In this document: positions 42,504-51,232 of the stretch, in pieces
Numbering within the stretch: position 1 is the stretch's first letter
How the letters are laid out: the number at the start of each line of letters is the position of its first letter
From: JANSXG01 sp965652425
GTDB lineage: Bacteria > Planctomycetota > Phycisphaerae > Phycisphaerales > UBA1924
Reading direction: 5' to 3'
Assembly (NCBI GenBank): GCA_965652425.1
Contig: CBFGVX010000001.1
Coordinates: 1 to 64,000, forward strand
DNA length: 64,000 bases
Notes under the pieces: generated by a model
Told to the model about the DNA's origin: nothing
Databases searched by the model: none
What the model saw: only the letters and a program-made list of their open reading frames with translations
Translations under genes and position numbers: made by a program

Positions 42504-43073
42504 ATGCCCGAGCGAGACAGTGTCCACGCCATGCGAACCGTGGTTCTCTCAGCCATTCTCAGCGCGATCGGTGTCCTCGGATCGGGGTGTTCGTCAACCG
42601 TACCTCCGGATATGAAGGTCACGGAAGTGACCGTCGGTGAGCAGAACGCCGGGGCGATGGTCCTGAGTTTCGCGCTCGAGGGCAGCAACGAGAACGCGTT
42701 CCCGCTGCCCTTGGGAGATATCCGATACCGGCTCGAGCTCGATGGCGATCGGGTGTTCCAGGGGAACCGGTCGGCCCAGATCACCATCCCGCGAAGCGGT
42801 ACGGGGATCATCGAATTGCCCGCGGCGTTCGAATGGGACACTAGCGCCCGAGACTTGCAGGGCGGAGTGTCGTACCGGCTGGTGTGCAGCGTGCGATACC
42901 GTCCCGACGGAACTTTTCCGGGCGTGCTCTACGATTCGGACTTCCATCGCCCGTCTCGAACCTACTCGTTCAGCGGCATGCTCGATTTCAACGCGGTCCA
43001 GCAGACCGGTCCGTTCCCCGGCGATCTGCCGGAGAGCCCGAACCTGAACATCGATGAGGCGGACTCATTCTGA
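42504..43073 (+). CDS. LEA14-like (LEA_2) lipoprotein
   Basis: A 189-residue lipoprotein: signal core TVVLSAILSAIGVL and lipobox GSGC (Cys at about 33), then a LEA_2/WHy-type beta-sandwich at about 45-150 with VLSFALEGSNENAFPLPL, YRLELDGDRVFQG and a typical SAQITIPRSGTG strand. Such domains occur in bacterial desiccation-type and envelope proteins; function is not well known. The ATG at 42504 has GGAG 9 bases upstream. The 3' end overlaps comEC on the other strand by 9 bases. Confidence 0.8.
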   Translation: MPERDSVHAMRTVVLSAILSAIGVLGSGCSSTVPPDMKVTEVTVGEQNAGAMVLSFALEGSNENAFPLPLGDIRYRLELDGDRVFQGNRSAQITIPRSGTGIIELPAAFEWDTSARDLQGGVSYRLVCSVRYRPDGTFPGVLYDSDFHRPSRTYSFSGMLDFNAVQQTGPFPGDLPESPNLNIDEADSF

Positions 43074-45572
43074 GTTTCTGTGGGTGCTGGACCGGATTGA
43101 TCCGTCGCGATCGACGATGATGGTGATCGCGCCGTCCGATGCGGTGGTGAACCACTGACGGCCCTCGCGGATGATGTCCCATCGCTCGTCTAGCAGCCGG
43201 CTCGGGCCGGTCGATTGCAGCAGATACGACGGATCGATCGCCTCCACAAACGGGTACGCGAACGAGCGAGCGCTGCCGTGGTGCGGCACCTCGATGATCT
43301 CCGCCCTCAGTTCGGGTTCTCTCGATTCCAGAAGCATCATCGCGTCGCGCTCGATGTCGCCCAGAAGCAGCACCACGGGCGAGTCTTCCTGAGAACCGGC
43401 CCGGACCCGCAGCACGAGCGATCCGTCGTTGTCGTTGTTGAATCGATCCGCACTGTCCGGGTGCAGCACTTCGATGTCGAGATCCCCCAAAGGAATCCGA
43501 TCGCCCCTTGAAGCGACCTCGACACGGATACCCATGCTCCGCAGACGGCGCAGCAGAAGGGCGGCGGCACCGTCCGGGTGCGCTTCGGCCTGTTCGGGGA
43601 GATGGCGTGGCACGATCACACGACGAACCCCGAGCGGACGGGCCGCGTCGATCAGGCCAGAGAAATGATCGATGTCCGCGTGAGACACAATGACCGTGTC
43701 GATCCGTCCGGAGCCGAGCGCTCGAACGGTTCTTGGGATCTCCCGCTCGCCGATGCCCAGCCAGCGCGAGCCGCAATCGTACAGCACGCTCTCGCGCCCG
43801 CTGCGCAGCAGGATCGAGGTGCCGTCGCCGACATCGAGCATGTCCACGCGGAGCGACTGTGAACGAGGCAGGCCCGGACCCATCAGCGTGAGCCACAGCA
43901 ACGGCATGAGGACGATTGCGCTGGCGATCCATCGCGGGCGCTCGCTCGTGTACGAGGGAAACATCCACCAGACCAGGACGACGATCAGCGCGATCGCCAT
44001 GGGCCACGACACGCTCGGCAGGTAAAACGCCACGCCGGGCAGCGCATCGAAAAACCGGACCGATTCGCTGAGCCAGATCGCCGGGAGCAGCGACAGTTCG
44101 ATCAACTGGTCCAGCAACGCCGGGACGATCGCTCCGACGACGATCGCCAGGTATCCCGCGCCGAGAATCAGCGCAACCAGCGGCATCAGCAGCACGGACA
44201 GAGGTGCCGCGAGCGGGGAGAACACCCCGAAATGCAGCGCAATCAGGGGCGTCGAGATCGCCGAAGCGCACAGCGAAACCGCCGAAGCGTCTTTGAGCCA
44301 GTGCCACGCGTGCGACCAGCCATGAATCTCATCGCGCCCCGGGCGCTCCCCGAACATCCAGGTTCGGAGCGAAGGCGTGCACACGATCAGGGCGGCCACC
44401 ACGAGAAAAGTCAGTTGGAATCCCGGGTTGAACAGATCGACCGGGCGGAAGATCAGCAGTACCGCGGCAACCAGCGCGAGCACGCTCAATCGGTCGTACG
44501 CCCGTCCTGTCGATTGAGTCAGGATCAGCGCCAGGGCGATCAAGACCGCGCGCAGCACGGGAGGCCGCGCCGGGATGAACACCAGTAGCAGCACGGCCGC
44601 GACGATCACCAGCGCGGTCTCCAGGCGCGGTCGGTCTCCGGTTGTCCGAACCAGATACGAAACCCCAACCAGCACCATGCCGACATGGAGTCCGCTGATC
44701 GCCAGGAAGTGGCCCACGCCGGTTCGCGTGAACGCGTCCTCGAGCGGTTTCAGCGCCGGGCCGCTGCGCTCTCCGAGCAGCAGCGCACCCAGCAGCGCCG
44801 AGGCCGATGGGTTTCCGGATCGCTCGCCCGCCTCGTCGATCCGGTCGATCGTTCGAGCGCGAACGCGATCCAGCGCGCCGTCCAGCCCTGACGCGGGGCT
44901 TGCGATCTCGACCAACTCGGGACCGTCGATGCGGATCGATCCCACGATCCCTCGCTGCCTGGCACCGGGTACCGGATCGTGCGCCCCCGGGTTCCCCGAA
45001 GCCCGCAAAGCCGAAGCCATGCCCAGGACTCGTACGCGATCACCGGCGTGCACTCCGATGCTCTCGGTACCCGTGACCGACGCGTACAGCGAGCCGGTAA
45101 CCTCCGACCATCCCCCAGCACGATCCCGCGATAGTTCGGCCCGAAGCAGAAAACGCACCGAGGGCGGCGCGTACCGCGCCGAAGCAGCGAGCGCACCCGA
45201 TCCTCCCATGGAGACCTTCGGCTCTTCCAGCACCATGCCTTCCAGCTCAAGTAAGGCGGGTTCGTGATCAAGAACCCTCGCCAACGAATCATCCGGGGCG
45301 TGACCGATCCGCCACCCCGTCCAGGCCCCGCTCAGGAGAACGAGCGAGGTAAAAAGCGATGCGACCCCCATCGCTCGTTTCCGCTCGGGCAGTCCCCACG
45401 CCGCGACACCGCACCCGATGCCCACGACGCACATCGCAAGCACAAAGCCGTATCCGATCCAGGCAGAAAGAAGTATTCCGAGCGCGATCGCGCAGAAGAT
45501 CAGAACCGCCGGTCGCCCGAAGACCGCTCGAGCCGGGAACGAGTCGGGGATATCAGGCGAGAGCACATTCAT
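43065..45572 (-). CDS. comEC: ComEC/Rec2-type DNA uptake channel protein
   Basis: ComEC forms the inner-membrane channel for transforming DNA. The 835-residue product has N-terminal membrane helices, the competence domain with ISGLHVGMVLVG and further helices, and a C-terminal MBL-like domain (LDVGDGTSILL, VIVSHADIDHFSGL, LLLGDIERDAM). The metal motif has SHADIDH, the usual ComEC form. Length is normal. The gap to the dehydrogenase gene upstream is 20 bases. No other competence gene is seen in this window. Confidence 0.93.
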   Translation of the reverse strand: MNVLSPDIPDSFPARAVFGRPAVLIFCAIALGILLSAWIGYGFVLAMCVVGIGCGVAAWGLPERKRAMGVASLFTSLVLLSGAWTGWRIGHAPDDSLARVLDHEPALLELEGMVLEEPKVSMGGSGALAASARYAPPSVRFLLRAELSRDRAGGWSEVTGSLYASVTGTESIGVHAGDRVRVLGMASALRASGNPGAHDPVPGARQRGIVGSIRIDGPELVEIASPASGLDGALDRVRARTIDRIDEAGERSGNPSASALLGALLLGERSGPALKPLEDAFTRTGVGHFLAISGLHVGMVLVGVSYLVRTTGDRPRLETALVIVAAVLLLVFIPARPPVLRAVLIALALILTQSTGRAYDRLSVLALVAAVLLIFRPVDLFNPGFQLTFLVVAALIVCTPSLRTWMFGERPGRDEIHGWSHAWHWLKDASAVSLCASAISTPLIALHFGVFSPLAAPLSVLLMPLVALILGAGYLAIVVGAIVPALLDQLIELSLLPAIWLSESVRFFDALPGVAFYLPSVSWPMAIALIVVLVWWMFPSYTSERPRWIASAIVLMPLLWLTLMGPGLPRSQSLRVDMLDVGDGTSILLRSGRESVLYDCGSRWLGIGEREIPRTVRALGSGRIDTVIVSHADIDHFSGLIDAARPLGVRRVIVPRHLPEQAEAHPDGAAALLLRRLRSMGIRVEVASRGDRIPLGDLDIEVLHPDSADRFNNDNDGSLVLRVRAGSQEDSPVVLLLGDIERDAMMLLESREPELRAEIIEVPHHGSARSFAYPFVEAIDPSYLLQSTGPSRLLDERWDIIREGRQWFTTASDGAITIIVDRDGSIRSSTHRNSE

Positions 45573-45592
45573 CGGCAGCGCCCGCCCGCGCT

Positions 45593-46594
45593 TCAGCGCT
45601 GAAACGCATCGAACCAGTCGGTGGTGAGTTCGTCGATCAGCGGCCGGCCCTCGGCGAACCGGCGGACATTGCGGCAGATCACCTCGGTGGCGTGCTCCCA
45701 GTAGTGCGCGCTCGCCGCCGCCACGCTCGGCGTGATGATCACATTGGGCATCGTCCAGAGCGGGCTGGCCGACGGCAGCGGCTGCGTCTCGAACGCATCG
45801 ATCCCCGCCCCGGCGATCCAGTGGTGCTTGAGCGCATCGAGCAACGCCCGCTGGTCCACCACACCGCCGCGGCTGACATCGATCAGCACGGTCTGCTCGC
45901 CCATCCGCTTGAACTCCCGCTTACCGATCAGGGGCTTCGACCCGGGGTGGCGAGGAGCCGCCACGATGACCACACCCGATCGACGCAGCAGCTCGTCGAG
46001 GCGCGACAGCTCCATCATCTCGTCGATGTGGATGTGGTCCTCGTCGGGAGAGATCGCCGTCGCCAGCACATGCACCCCCAGCGCCTTCACGCGCTGCGCA
46101 ATCTCGTCGCGCAGCGTGCCGCTGGCGACGATGCCGACCGTGCTCCCGTGCAACGATCGCATCTGCGGGGCCAGCTCGGCGGCGGCCCAGCGGTGCTCGG
46201 TCTGCGCCAGCACCGCATCATCAATTCTTCGCAGAAGCGCGAGCGCCAGAGCCAGCGCGTGCTCGGCGATCTGGGGGCCACGGATCGATGCCGCCGTCGA
46301 TACCCGCACACCGCGCCGAACCGCCGGGAGCAGCGCGCCCACCGCATCGCCCAGCGGGCCGGTCATCTGCACCCACTGCACTTTGGTGCCGATGTGCTCG
46401 AACTGGTCGTAGGTCAGCGGGAACCCGACGAGTTGGGTCGTCCGCGGCAGCACCGAGAGCAACTCCGAGCGCGTGCCGACGGTCTGCACCTCGACCCCCT
46501 CCGCAGCGGCACGGATCGCCTCAACATGCGCATCGGGCAGACGCCACGATCGGGCTTCCTGGAAAATGGCGAGCGTCAGCACTCCGTCGGACAT
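45593..46594 (-). CDS. D-2-hydroxyacid dehydrogenase family protein with altered catalytic residues
   Basis: A 333-residue protein with the plan of NAD-dependent D-2-hydroxyacid dehydrogenases: a catalytic domain split around a Rossmann domain. The Arg (DVSRGGVVDQ) and Glu (AGIDAFE) positions are kept, but the acid/base His, normally in a TPHxAG motif, is Ser here (ITPSVAAAS). The cofactor loop, normally GxGxxG, reads GIVASGTLRDEI. So normal hydride-transfer chemistry is doubtful; it could be a non-catalytic or neofunctionalised member. TAGACT lies 7 bases before the ATG. Confidence 0.85.
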   Translation of the reverse strand: MSDGVLTLAIFQEARSWRLPDAHVEAIRAAAEGVEVQTVGTRSELLSVLPRTTQLVGFPLTYDQFEHIGTKVQWVQMTGPLGDAVGALLPAVRRGVRVSTAASIRGPQIAEHALALALALLRRIDDAVLAQTEHRWAAAELAPQMRSLHGSTVGIVASGTLRDEIAQRVKALGVHVLATAISPDEDHIHIDEMMELSRLDELLRRSGVVIVAAPRHPGSKPLIGKREFKRMGEQTVLIDVSRGGVVDQRALLDALKHHWIAGAGIDAFETQPLPSASPLWTMPNVIITPSVAAASAHYWEHATEVICRNVRRFAEGRPLIDELTTDWFDAFQR

Positions 46595-46601
46595 GCCGAG
46601 C

Positions 46602-46607
46602 AGTCTA
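46602..46607 (-). promoter_or_regulatory. Candidate -10 element of the dehydrogenase-like gene
   Basis: TAGACT on the minus strand, 7 bases before the ATG at 46594, giving an effectively leaderless transcript. A weak -35 (TTCGCT) lies 18 bases upstream. Confidence 0.35.
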
Positions 46608-46623
46608 CCCCTGAGCGGCCCGT

Positions 46624-47817
46624 TCAGCGAAACAGCGCGAGCGCAATCAGCACCGCGAACGCCAGGAACAGCGTCACGCTCGCGAACCAGCCGATGTCGT
46701 CCCGAACACGAGGCGGCACCAACTCAAGCGGTTTGGAGACCGTCCGCGCGACGCGGAGCACCAATGGACGGGCCCGCGCCGTCATCGCGCCCGCCACGGT
46801 CATCACCCGTGCCACAAGGCCGGGCCCCGCCTTAGTCCTCACCGCGTCCGTCGTTGCTTCGGACGCCGCCGCGGCGTGCTGAGCTGGGGAATGCGACTGG
46901 GCAACTGAACCACTCGGCGCAGCAGCGTCGGCAGGCGTCGTTCCCACGCCCAGATCGCTGCTCGCCGGGGATTCGGCCATCAACTGCGCAAGCTCATCGG
47001 TGTCCTGCTGATCTTGCTCAGGCCCCTCGCGAAGCTCGTCGCTCGCGCTGGCCATCTCCTCGATCACCTCTTCGATCACATCCTCGCTGGAATCGAACGC
47101 ATCATCGCCCCCGCCGGATGCCGCTTCCGTCTCCAGGGCGGTCTCGGCGCGATCCGCCAGATCCGCGTCCAGATCCTCGATCGTGCGAGACGATTCCGGG
47201 GACGCTGAGTCGGCGGGCTCCGGAGCAGACTCGGGCACTTCGACCGGATCGGTAGCCGGTGCGACATCGGATGCCGCTTCCTCGACCGGCTCCGGCTCGG
47301 CGACCGTCGCGGATTCCGCTTCCGAAGAATCCGGATCCACGCCTGCCGCGTCGGCGGCATCGCCGACCGTTTCGGCTTCCGGTTCCGGCTCGAGCAGGGT
47401 CTGCGCCTCGCTCAGCAGCGCGTCCAGTTCCTGATCGATCTGGCCCACCGCGACCTTGGCCTGGTCGATCGAGCCATCGCCCTCATCCTCGACCGCGTCG
47501 GTTTCCGTCGCCTCCGGCGCCGCGGCTTCGATGGTCTCGCTGCCGGGCGGGACCACGACTTCGAACATGTCTTCAAGTTCGTCGTATTCCGGATCGCCCA
47601 CCTTCGCCGCGCTGCGCGCGCTGACCGCGCCGTGCTCCAGATCGCCGGTCGGGTCCAGTTCCTCGACCGCCGCGTTGATCTCCGAGAGAAGCCGGTCCAG
47701 CTCGTCTTCCAGTGTTTCGTTGGCCCGATCTTCCGAACCATCGTGCGCAGAATCTTCCTGCACGGCCGACGGCCGGGAAGAGGTCATGCCCGCTTTGTCG
47801 AGATCTGAGTCAGGCAT
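46624..47817 (-). CDS. Acidic, disordered, tail-anchored membrane protein
   Basis: A 397-residue protein, mostly Glu/Asp/Ala/Ser/Pro-rich and probably disordered, with short helical units such as LEDELDRLLSEINAAVEELD and IDQELDALLSEAQTLL that look like an internal repeat. The C-terminal 65 residues are basic and end in one membrane helix (ASVTLFLAFAVLIALALF) four residues from the end, so it is tail-anchored with the acidic part in the cytoplasm. The start may be 47817 or 47787; neither has a strong ribosome-binding site. No family recognised. It diverges from rsmE. Confidence 0.7.
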   Translation of the reverse strand: MPDSDLDKAGMTSSRPSAVQEDSAHDGSEDRANETLEDELDRLLSEINAAVEELDPTGDLEHGAVSARSAAKVGDPEYDELEDMFEVVVPPGSETIEAAAPEATETDAVEDEGDGSIDQAKVAVGQIDQELDALLSEAQTLLEPEPEAETVGDAADAAGVDPDSSEAESATVAEPEPVEEAASDVAPATDPVEVPESAPEPADSASPESSRTIEDLDADLADRAETALETEAASGGGDDAFDSSEDVIEEVIEEMASASDELREGPEQDQQDTDELAQLMAESPASSDLGVGTTPADAAAPSGSVAQSHSPAQHAAAASEATTDAVRTKAGPGLVARVMTVAGAMTARARPLVLRVARTVSKPLELVPPRVRDDIGWFASVTLFLAFAVLIALALFR

Positions 47818-47898
47818 TTGCAACAGGTTCCATCATCGGCCATGATCGACCTTCGAGCCCCTCGACTCAAGACACTCCCGAGCATTCGGCTCCAGAGC

Positions 47899-47932
47899 GG
47901 GGCTTTTATCGGGGCAAACCCCCGGCAGCCCC
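47899..47932 (+). promoter_or_regulatory. Two-tier hairpin in the rsmE leader
   Basis: GGGGCT pairs with AGCCCC, and inside it CGGGG with CCCCG around a CAAAC loop. It lies 40 bases before the rsmE ATG in the divergent gap. A C/T-rich stretch ending in a run of five T follows at 47941-47950, so it could act as an attenuator-like terminator. Confidence 0.35.
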
Positions 47933-47972
47933 TCTCCGCCCCTTCTTTTTCGGACCAGCGTCCTCCGATTCC

Positions 47973-48683
47973 ATGCCCCGACACACACTGTACCTCGATG
48001 ATCGCCCTCTCCCGTCCTCGCCCGGCGAATCCATCCGCGTCGAGGGCGATGAGGCCAAACACGCCATCCGGGTCAAGCGGCTCGGCAACGGCGATCAGGT
48101 CCGCGTGCTCGATGGCAAGGGCGGCGTGCTGCTCATGCGCGTGACCGACGCCCGGCGCACCCTCGAACTGGTGGTCGAAGCAATTGAGACCCAGCCGTCA
48201 CCGTCCTTCGAGATCCAGATCGCCAGCGCGACCCCGAAGGGCCCCCGTCTGGACAAAATGATCGACATGCTCGGCCAGGTCGGGGCCGGGCTTTGGCAGC
48301 CGCTGTCCACGAAGTACGGCGTGGTCGAGCCGGGAGCCAACAAGATCGATCGCATGGAGCGCATCTGCCGCGAGTCCGCCAAGCAGTCGCTCCGAGCCTG
48401 GCCCATGAAGATCGGTGCTCCGCTTTCGTTCGAAGATTCGCTTGTCACTGAGCCGGGAACGCGCCTCGTGATCGCCGACGCCTCGGGAGGGGATTACCAG
48501 CCGGGGGGGGCGGGCGTCGTGCGGGCTCTCGTCGGTCCAGAAGGCGGATGGACCGAGGGCGAACTCGACGCCGCGCGACACGCCGGAGCCCAGGTGGTCG
48601 GCCTCGGCCCGCATGTGCTGCGGATCGAGACCGCGGCGGTGGTGCTCTGCGCGATGATCGTTCGGGCCGAAGCCGCGGGCTAA
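47973..48683 (+). CDS. rsmE: 16S rRNA m3U1498 methyltransferase RsmE
   Basis: RsmE methylates U1498 of 16S rRNA at N3. The 236-residue product has an N-terminal PUA-like barrel (DDRPLPSSPGESIRVEGDEA, KHAIRVKRL) and a SPOUT knot domain with the diagnostic LVGPEGGWTEGELDAA and LGPHVLRIETAA. The ATG at 47973 gives the normal length. It is followed after 45 bases by the toroid gene. Confidence 0.95.
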   Translation: MPRHTLYLDDRPLPSSPGESIRVEGDEAKHAIRVKRLGNGDQVRVLDGKGGVLLMRVTDARRTLELVVEAIETQPSPSFEIQIASATPKGPRLDKMIDMLGQVGAGLWQPLSTKYGVVEPGANKIDRMERICRESAKQSLRAWPMKIGAPLSFEDSLVTEPGTRLVIADASGGDYQPGGAGVVRALVGPEGGWTEGELDAARHAGAQVVGLGPHVLRIETAAVVLCAMIVRAEAAG

Positions 48684-48728
48684 CATGCCGGTATCAGTTC
48701 GAGACGAACCCCCGCCGGAGGATCATCC

Positions 48729-49970
48729 ATGCTCGCCCGTTCACTGCTTGCCACCAGCGCGGCGGTTGCCTGCTCGCTGTTCACCGCAGCACCCGCCGCC
48801 CACGCCGCCGACGAAGAGCATCGCCAGATGGCTCGTCAGATGATCGAGAAATCGATCGAGTACCTGCGCACCAAGCAGGACGAAGCGACCGGCGGCTGGT
48901 CGGTGCCGGAGCAGGGGCCGAACATCCCCGCGATCACCGGACTCGTGCTCAACGGCATGCTCATGGAGCCCGACATCGACCACACCGATCCGACGGTCGC
49001 GAAGGCGCTGGACTACCTCTTCAGCTTCCAGCAGGAAGACGGCGGCATCTACGATGTCATCCTCGCCAACTACAACACCGCCATCACCGTCTCCGCGCTC
49101 TCGCGCGTGAACACCGCCGAGGCGGACGAGGCCATCCAGAAGGCCATCCCCTTCCTCAAGCGCCTCCAGTGGTCCGAAGACGCGATCCCCGGGCGCGAGG
49201 ACACCGCCGTCGTCGATCGCTCCCACCCGTACTACGGCGGCGTGGGCTACGGCGGCTCGGGCCGCCCCGACAACTCCAACCTCAACCTCATGCTCCAGGC
49301 CCTGCACGACGCCGGGGTCGATCCCGAAGACCCCGCCTTCCAGCGGGCGCTCGTGTTCCTGCAGCGCACCCAGATGCTCCATAAAGATGAAGAAGGCAAT
49401 GTCATCAACGACATGCCTTACGCCGAGGGCTCGCAGCAGGGCGGCTTCATCTACGCGACCTCGCCGAACGAGGACAACATCGGTGTCGGTGAGAGCAAGG
49501 CCGGCACGATGGAAGAGACCCTGAGCGACGGCACGACGGCGTCGCGCCTCCGCGCTTACGGCTCGATGACCTACGCCGGCTTCAAGAGCTACATCTACGC
49601 CGACCTCGATCGCGAAGACCCACGCGTCGTGGCGGCGTACGACTGGCTCCGCGCCAACTACACGCTCGACGAGAACCCCGGCATCGGCATGGACGGGTAC
49701 TACTACTTCCTGATCACGATGAGCCGGGCGATGGACGCGTGGGGTGAAGACACGATCGAAGTGGTCGTCGAGGCCGAGGATGACACCGATTCGGATAACA
49801 ATTCCCCAAAGACCCAATCCCGCGACTGGTCCAACGACCTCATCGCCAAGTTCGCCGAACTCCAGAACGAGGACGGTTCCTTCCGCTCGGTCGACGACCG
49901 CTGGATGGAGGGCAACCCCGTCCTCATCACGGCGTACTCACTGATCGCGCTGCAGCACGCGATCAACTGA
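48729..49970 (+). CDS. Secreted prenyltransferase/squalene-oxidase-fold (toroid) protein, second copy
   Basis: A 413-residue exported protein: signal peptide with ATSAAVACSLFTAAPAAHA, then toroid repeats with ATGGWSVPEQGP, QQEDGGIYD, QNEDGSFRS and the Gly/Tyr-rich YYGGVGYGGSGRPDN. It is longer than the first such protein at 18944-20029 and not adjacent to the VWA cluster. No Asp-rich cyclase motif is seen. GGAGGAT precedes the ATG. It converges on the secretin-like gene with only 3 bases between stops. Confidence 0.87.
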   Translation: MLARSLLATSAAVACSLFTAAPAAHAADEEHRQMARQMIEKSIEYLRTKQDEATGGWSVPEQGPNIPAITGLVLNGMLMEPDIDHTDPTVAKALDYLFSFQQEDGGIYDVILANYNTAITVSALSRVNTAEADEAIQKAIPFLKRLQWSEDAIPGREDTAVVDRSHPYYGGVGYGGSGRPDNSNLNLMLQALHDAGVDPEDPAFQRALVFLQRTQMLHKDEEGNVINDMPYAEGSQQGGFIYATSPNEDNIGVGESKAGTMEETLSDGTTASRLRAYGSMTYAGFKSYIYADLDREDPRVVAAYDWLRANYTLDENPGIGMDGYYYFLITMSRAMDAWGEDTIEVVVEAEDDTDSDNNSPKTQSRDWSNDLIAKFAELQNEDGSFRSVDDRWMEGNPVLITAYSLIALQHAIN

Positions 49971-49973
49971 TCC

Positions 49974-50795
49974 TCACTCCGGCGAACCCGATTCCTCTTC
50001 AGGCGCGCCCGCTTCGGCGGGTGCGTTTTCGTTGATGCGACGATTGATCTCTTCGAGTGTTTCCGGCTTCATGACCTTCGTCTCCGGACGGACCAGCAGC
50101 AGCAGCGGGCGCTCGGCCGAGTTCTTGTGGGCGATCGGCAGGATCGCCGTTTCCCCTTCGCCGATCAGCACCGTCAGCTCGCGCGCGCTCGTCCCGATCA
50201 CCGGGCGGCCAACGCCCGGAAACTCCAGGCCCGCAACCGGCTCGCGGTCGATCACTTCCTTCAACTCCCACCCCAGCGGCTCGAACAGGACCCCGCCGCT
50301 CGCCGTGACTCTCGGCTTGATCGTGAACCCGATCCCCTCGGTGCGATCGGCATCCTTGACCAGCCGGAAGACCCCGACCTCCTCGGTGGGTTCCAGATAG
50401 TTCAGCGGGCGCCCGATGCTCATGCTTCCTTCGCTGTCATCCAGCATCAGCATGCGCGGCGAACTCACGAGCCGGAACGGCGAACTCTGCAGATCATCGT
50501 TCTCCCCACCGATCACATACGACCACGAACCCGCCCGGATCGATGCCCCGTTCCGAACCGAGATCACCGCCTGCGAATCCTCCCGAAGACTCGCGCGCAC
50601 GCCTCCGAGTATCTCGATCGTTCCCGATGGCATCACGCGCACGCCCATCTCTCCGGGTTCCTTGACCGGCTCGATCATGCTCAGATCGATCTCGATCAGT
50701 TGAAAGTCCACCTGAATGTGCGTCGGCTCATCCTGGGCGGGCTGCCCGACCATCATCGCCGCACCGATGCACGCGCTCATCATCAATTCGATCAT
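49974..50795 (-). CDS. Secreted secretin-domain-like protein
   Basis: A 273-residue exported protein. The N-terminal stretch MIELMMSACIGAAMMVGQ is a signal-like segment. Residues about 25-240 have the pattern of the C-terminal secretin domain of type II/III secretion pores: IEIDLSMI, SSPRMLMLDDSEGSMSIGRPL, EGIGFTIKPRVTASGGVLF and GRPVIGTSARELTVLIGEGETAILP. It is too short for a full secretin, lacks the N domains, and has an acidic C-terminal tail. It is probably a secretin-derived surface protein. It is the third gene after the sigma factor, following the membrane protein by 26 bases. Confidence 0.75.
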   Translation of the reverse strand: MIELMMSACIGAAMMVGQPAQDEPTHIQVDFQLIEIDLSMIEPVKEPGEMGVRVMPSGTIEILGGVRASLREDSQAVISVRNGASIRAGSWSYVIGGENDDLQSSPFRLVSSPRMLMLDDSEGSMSIGRPLNYLEPTEEVGVFRLVKDADRTEGIGFTIKPRVTASGGVLFEPLGWELKEVIDREPVAGLEFPGVGRPVIGTSARELTVLIGEGETAILPIAHKNSAERPLLLLVRPETKVMKPETLEEINRRINENAPAEAGAPEEESGSPE

Positions 50796-50821
50796 CGCAG
50801 TTCCCCTCGTTCAAAGACTGT

Positions 50822-51232
50822 TCAGTGCCCCATCATCCAGCGCGACGGCTCGATCCCGGTGCGCTCGCGCCGCTCGAACAGCGGCCGTTCCAATCGCACG
50901 ACTTGCACGATCGGTTCTGCCTTCGATGATTCCTCTGCCGCAGGCGGTCCGGGCTCGGTCACGACCCGCACCCGCTCGATGGTCTCGACCGGCTTGGCCA
51001 TCCACCCCAGCACGCCGCCCCCGCAGATGAGCACAGCGCTCGCCGCGAGCATGCCCCACAGCGGAACCCGGCGCGACAGCAGCCCCGACCTTGGCTCGCT
51101 CATCACCGGCCCCAGCACCGCCTCCGCCGCCAGCGCATCCTCGATGCGCTCGATCGCGCCGAGGTCCATCTCGCGATGGGGCAGCCCCATGAGTTCCCGC
51201 TCGATCGGTTCGCTCGTGTCTCGTTCAATCAC
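50822..51232 (-). CDS. Single-pass membrane protein, probable anti-sigma-like partner
   Basis: A 136-residue protein starting at a GTG that overlaps the last codons of the sigma factor gene by 8 bases; AAGGAG lies 7 bases upstream. The N-terminal about 50 residues would be cytoplasmic (IERIEDALAAEAVLG), then one membrane helix (WGMLAASAVLICGGGVLGWM) and a charged extracytoplasmic part. Position and topology fit an anti-sigma factor, but the zinc anti-sigma motif HxxxCxxC is absent, so the assignment is from context only. Confidence 0.65.
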   Translation of the reverse strand: MIERDTSEPIERELMGLPHREMDLGAIERIEDALAAEAVLGPVMSEPRSGLLSRRVPLWGMLAASAVLICGGGVLGWMAKPVETIERVRVVTEPGPPAAEESSKAEPIVQVVRLERPLFERRERTGIEPSRWMMGH

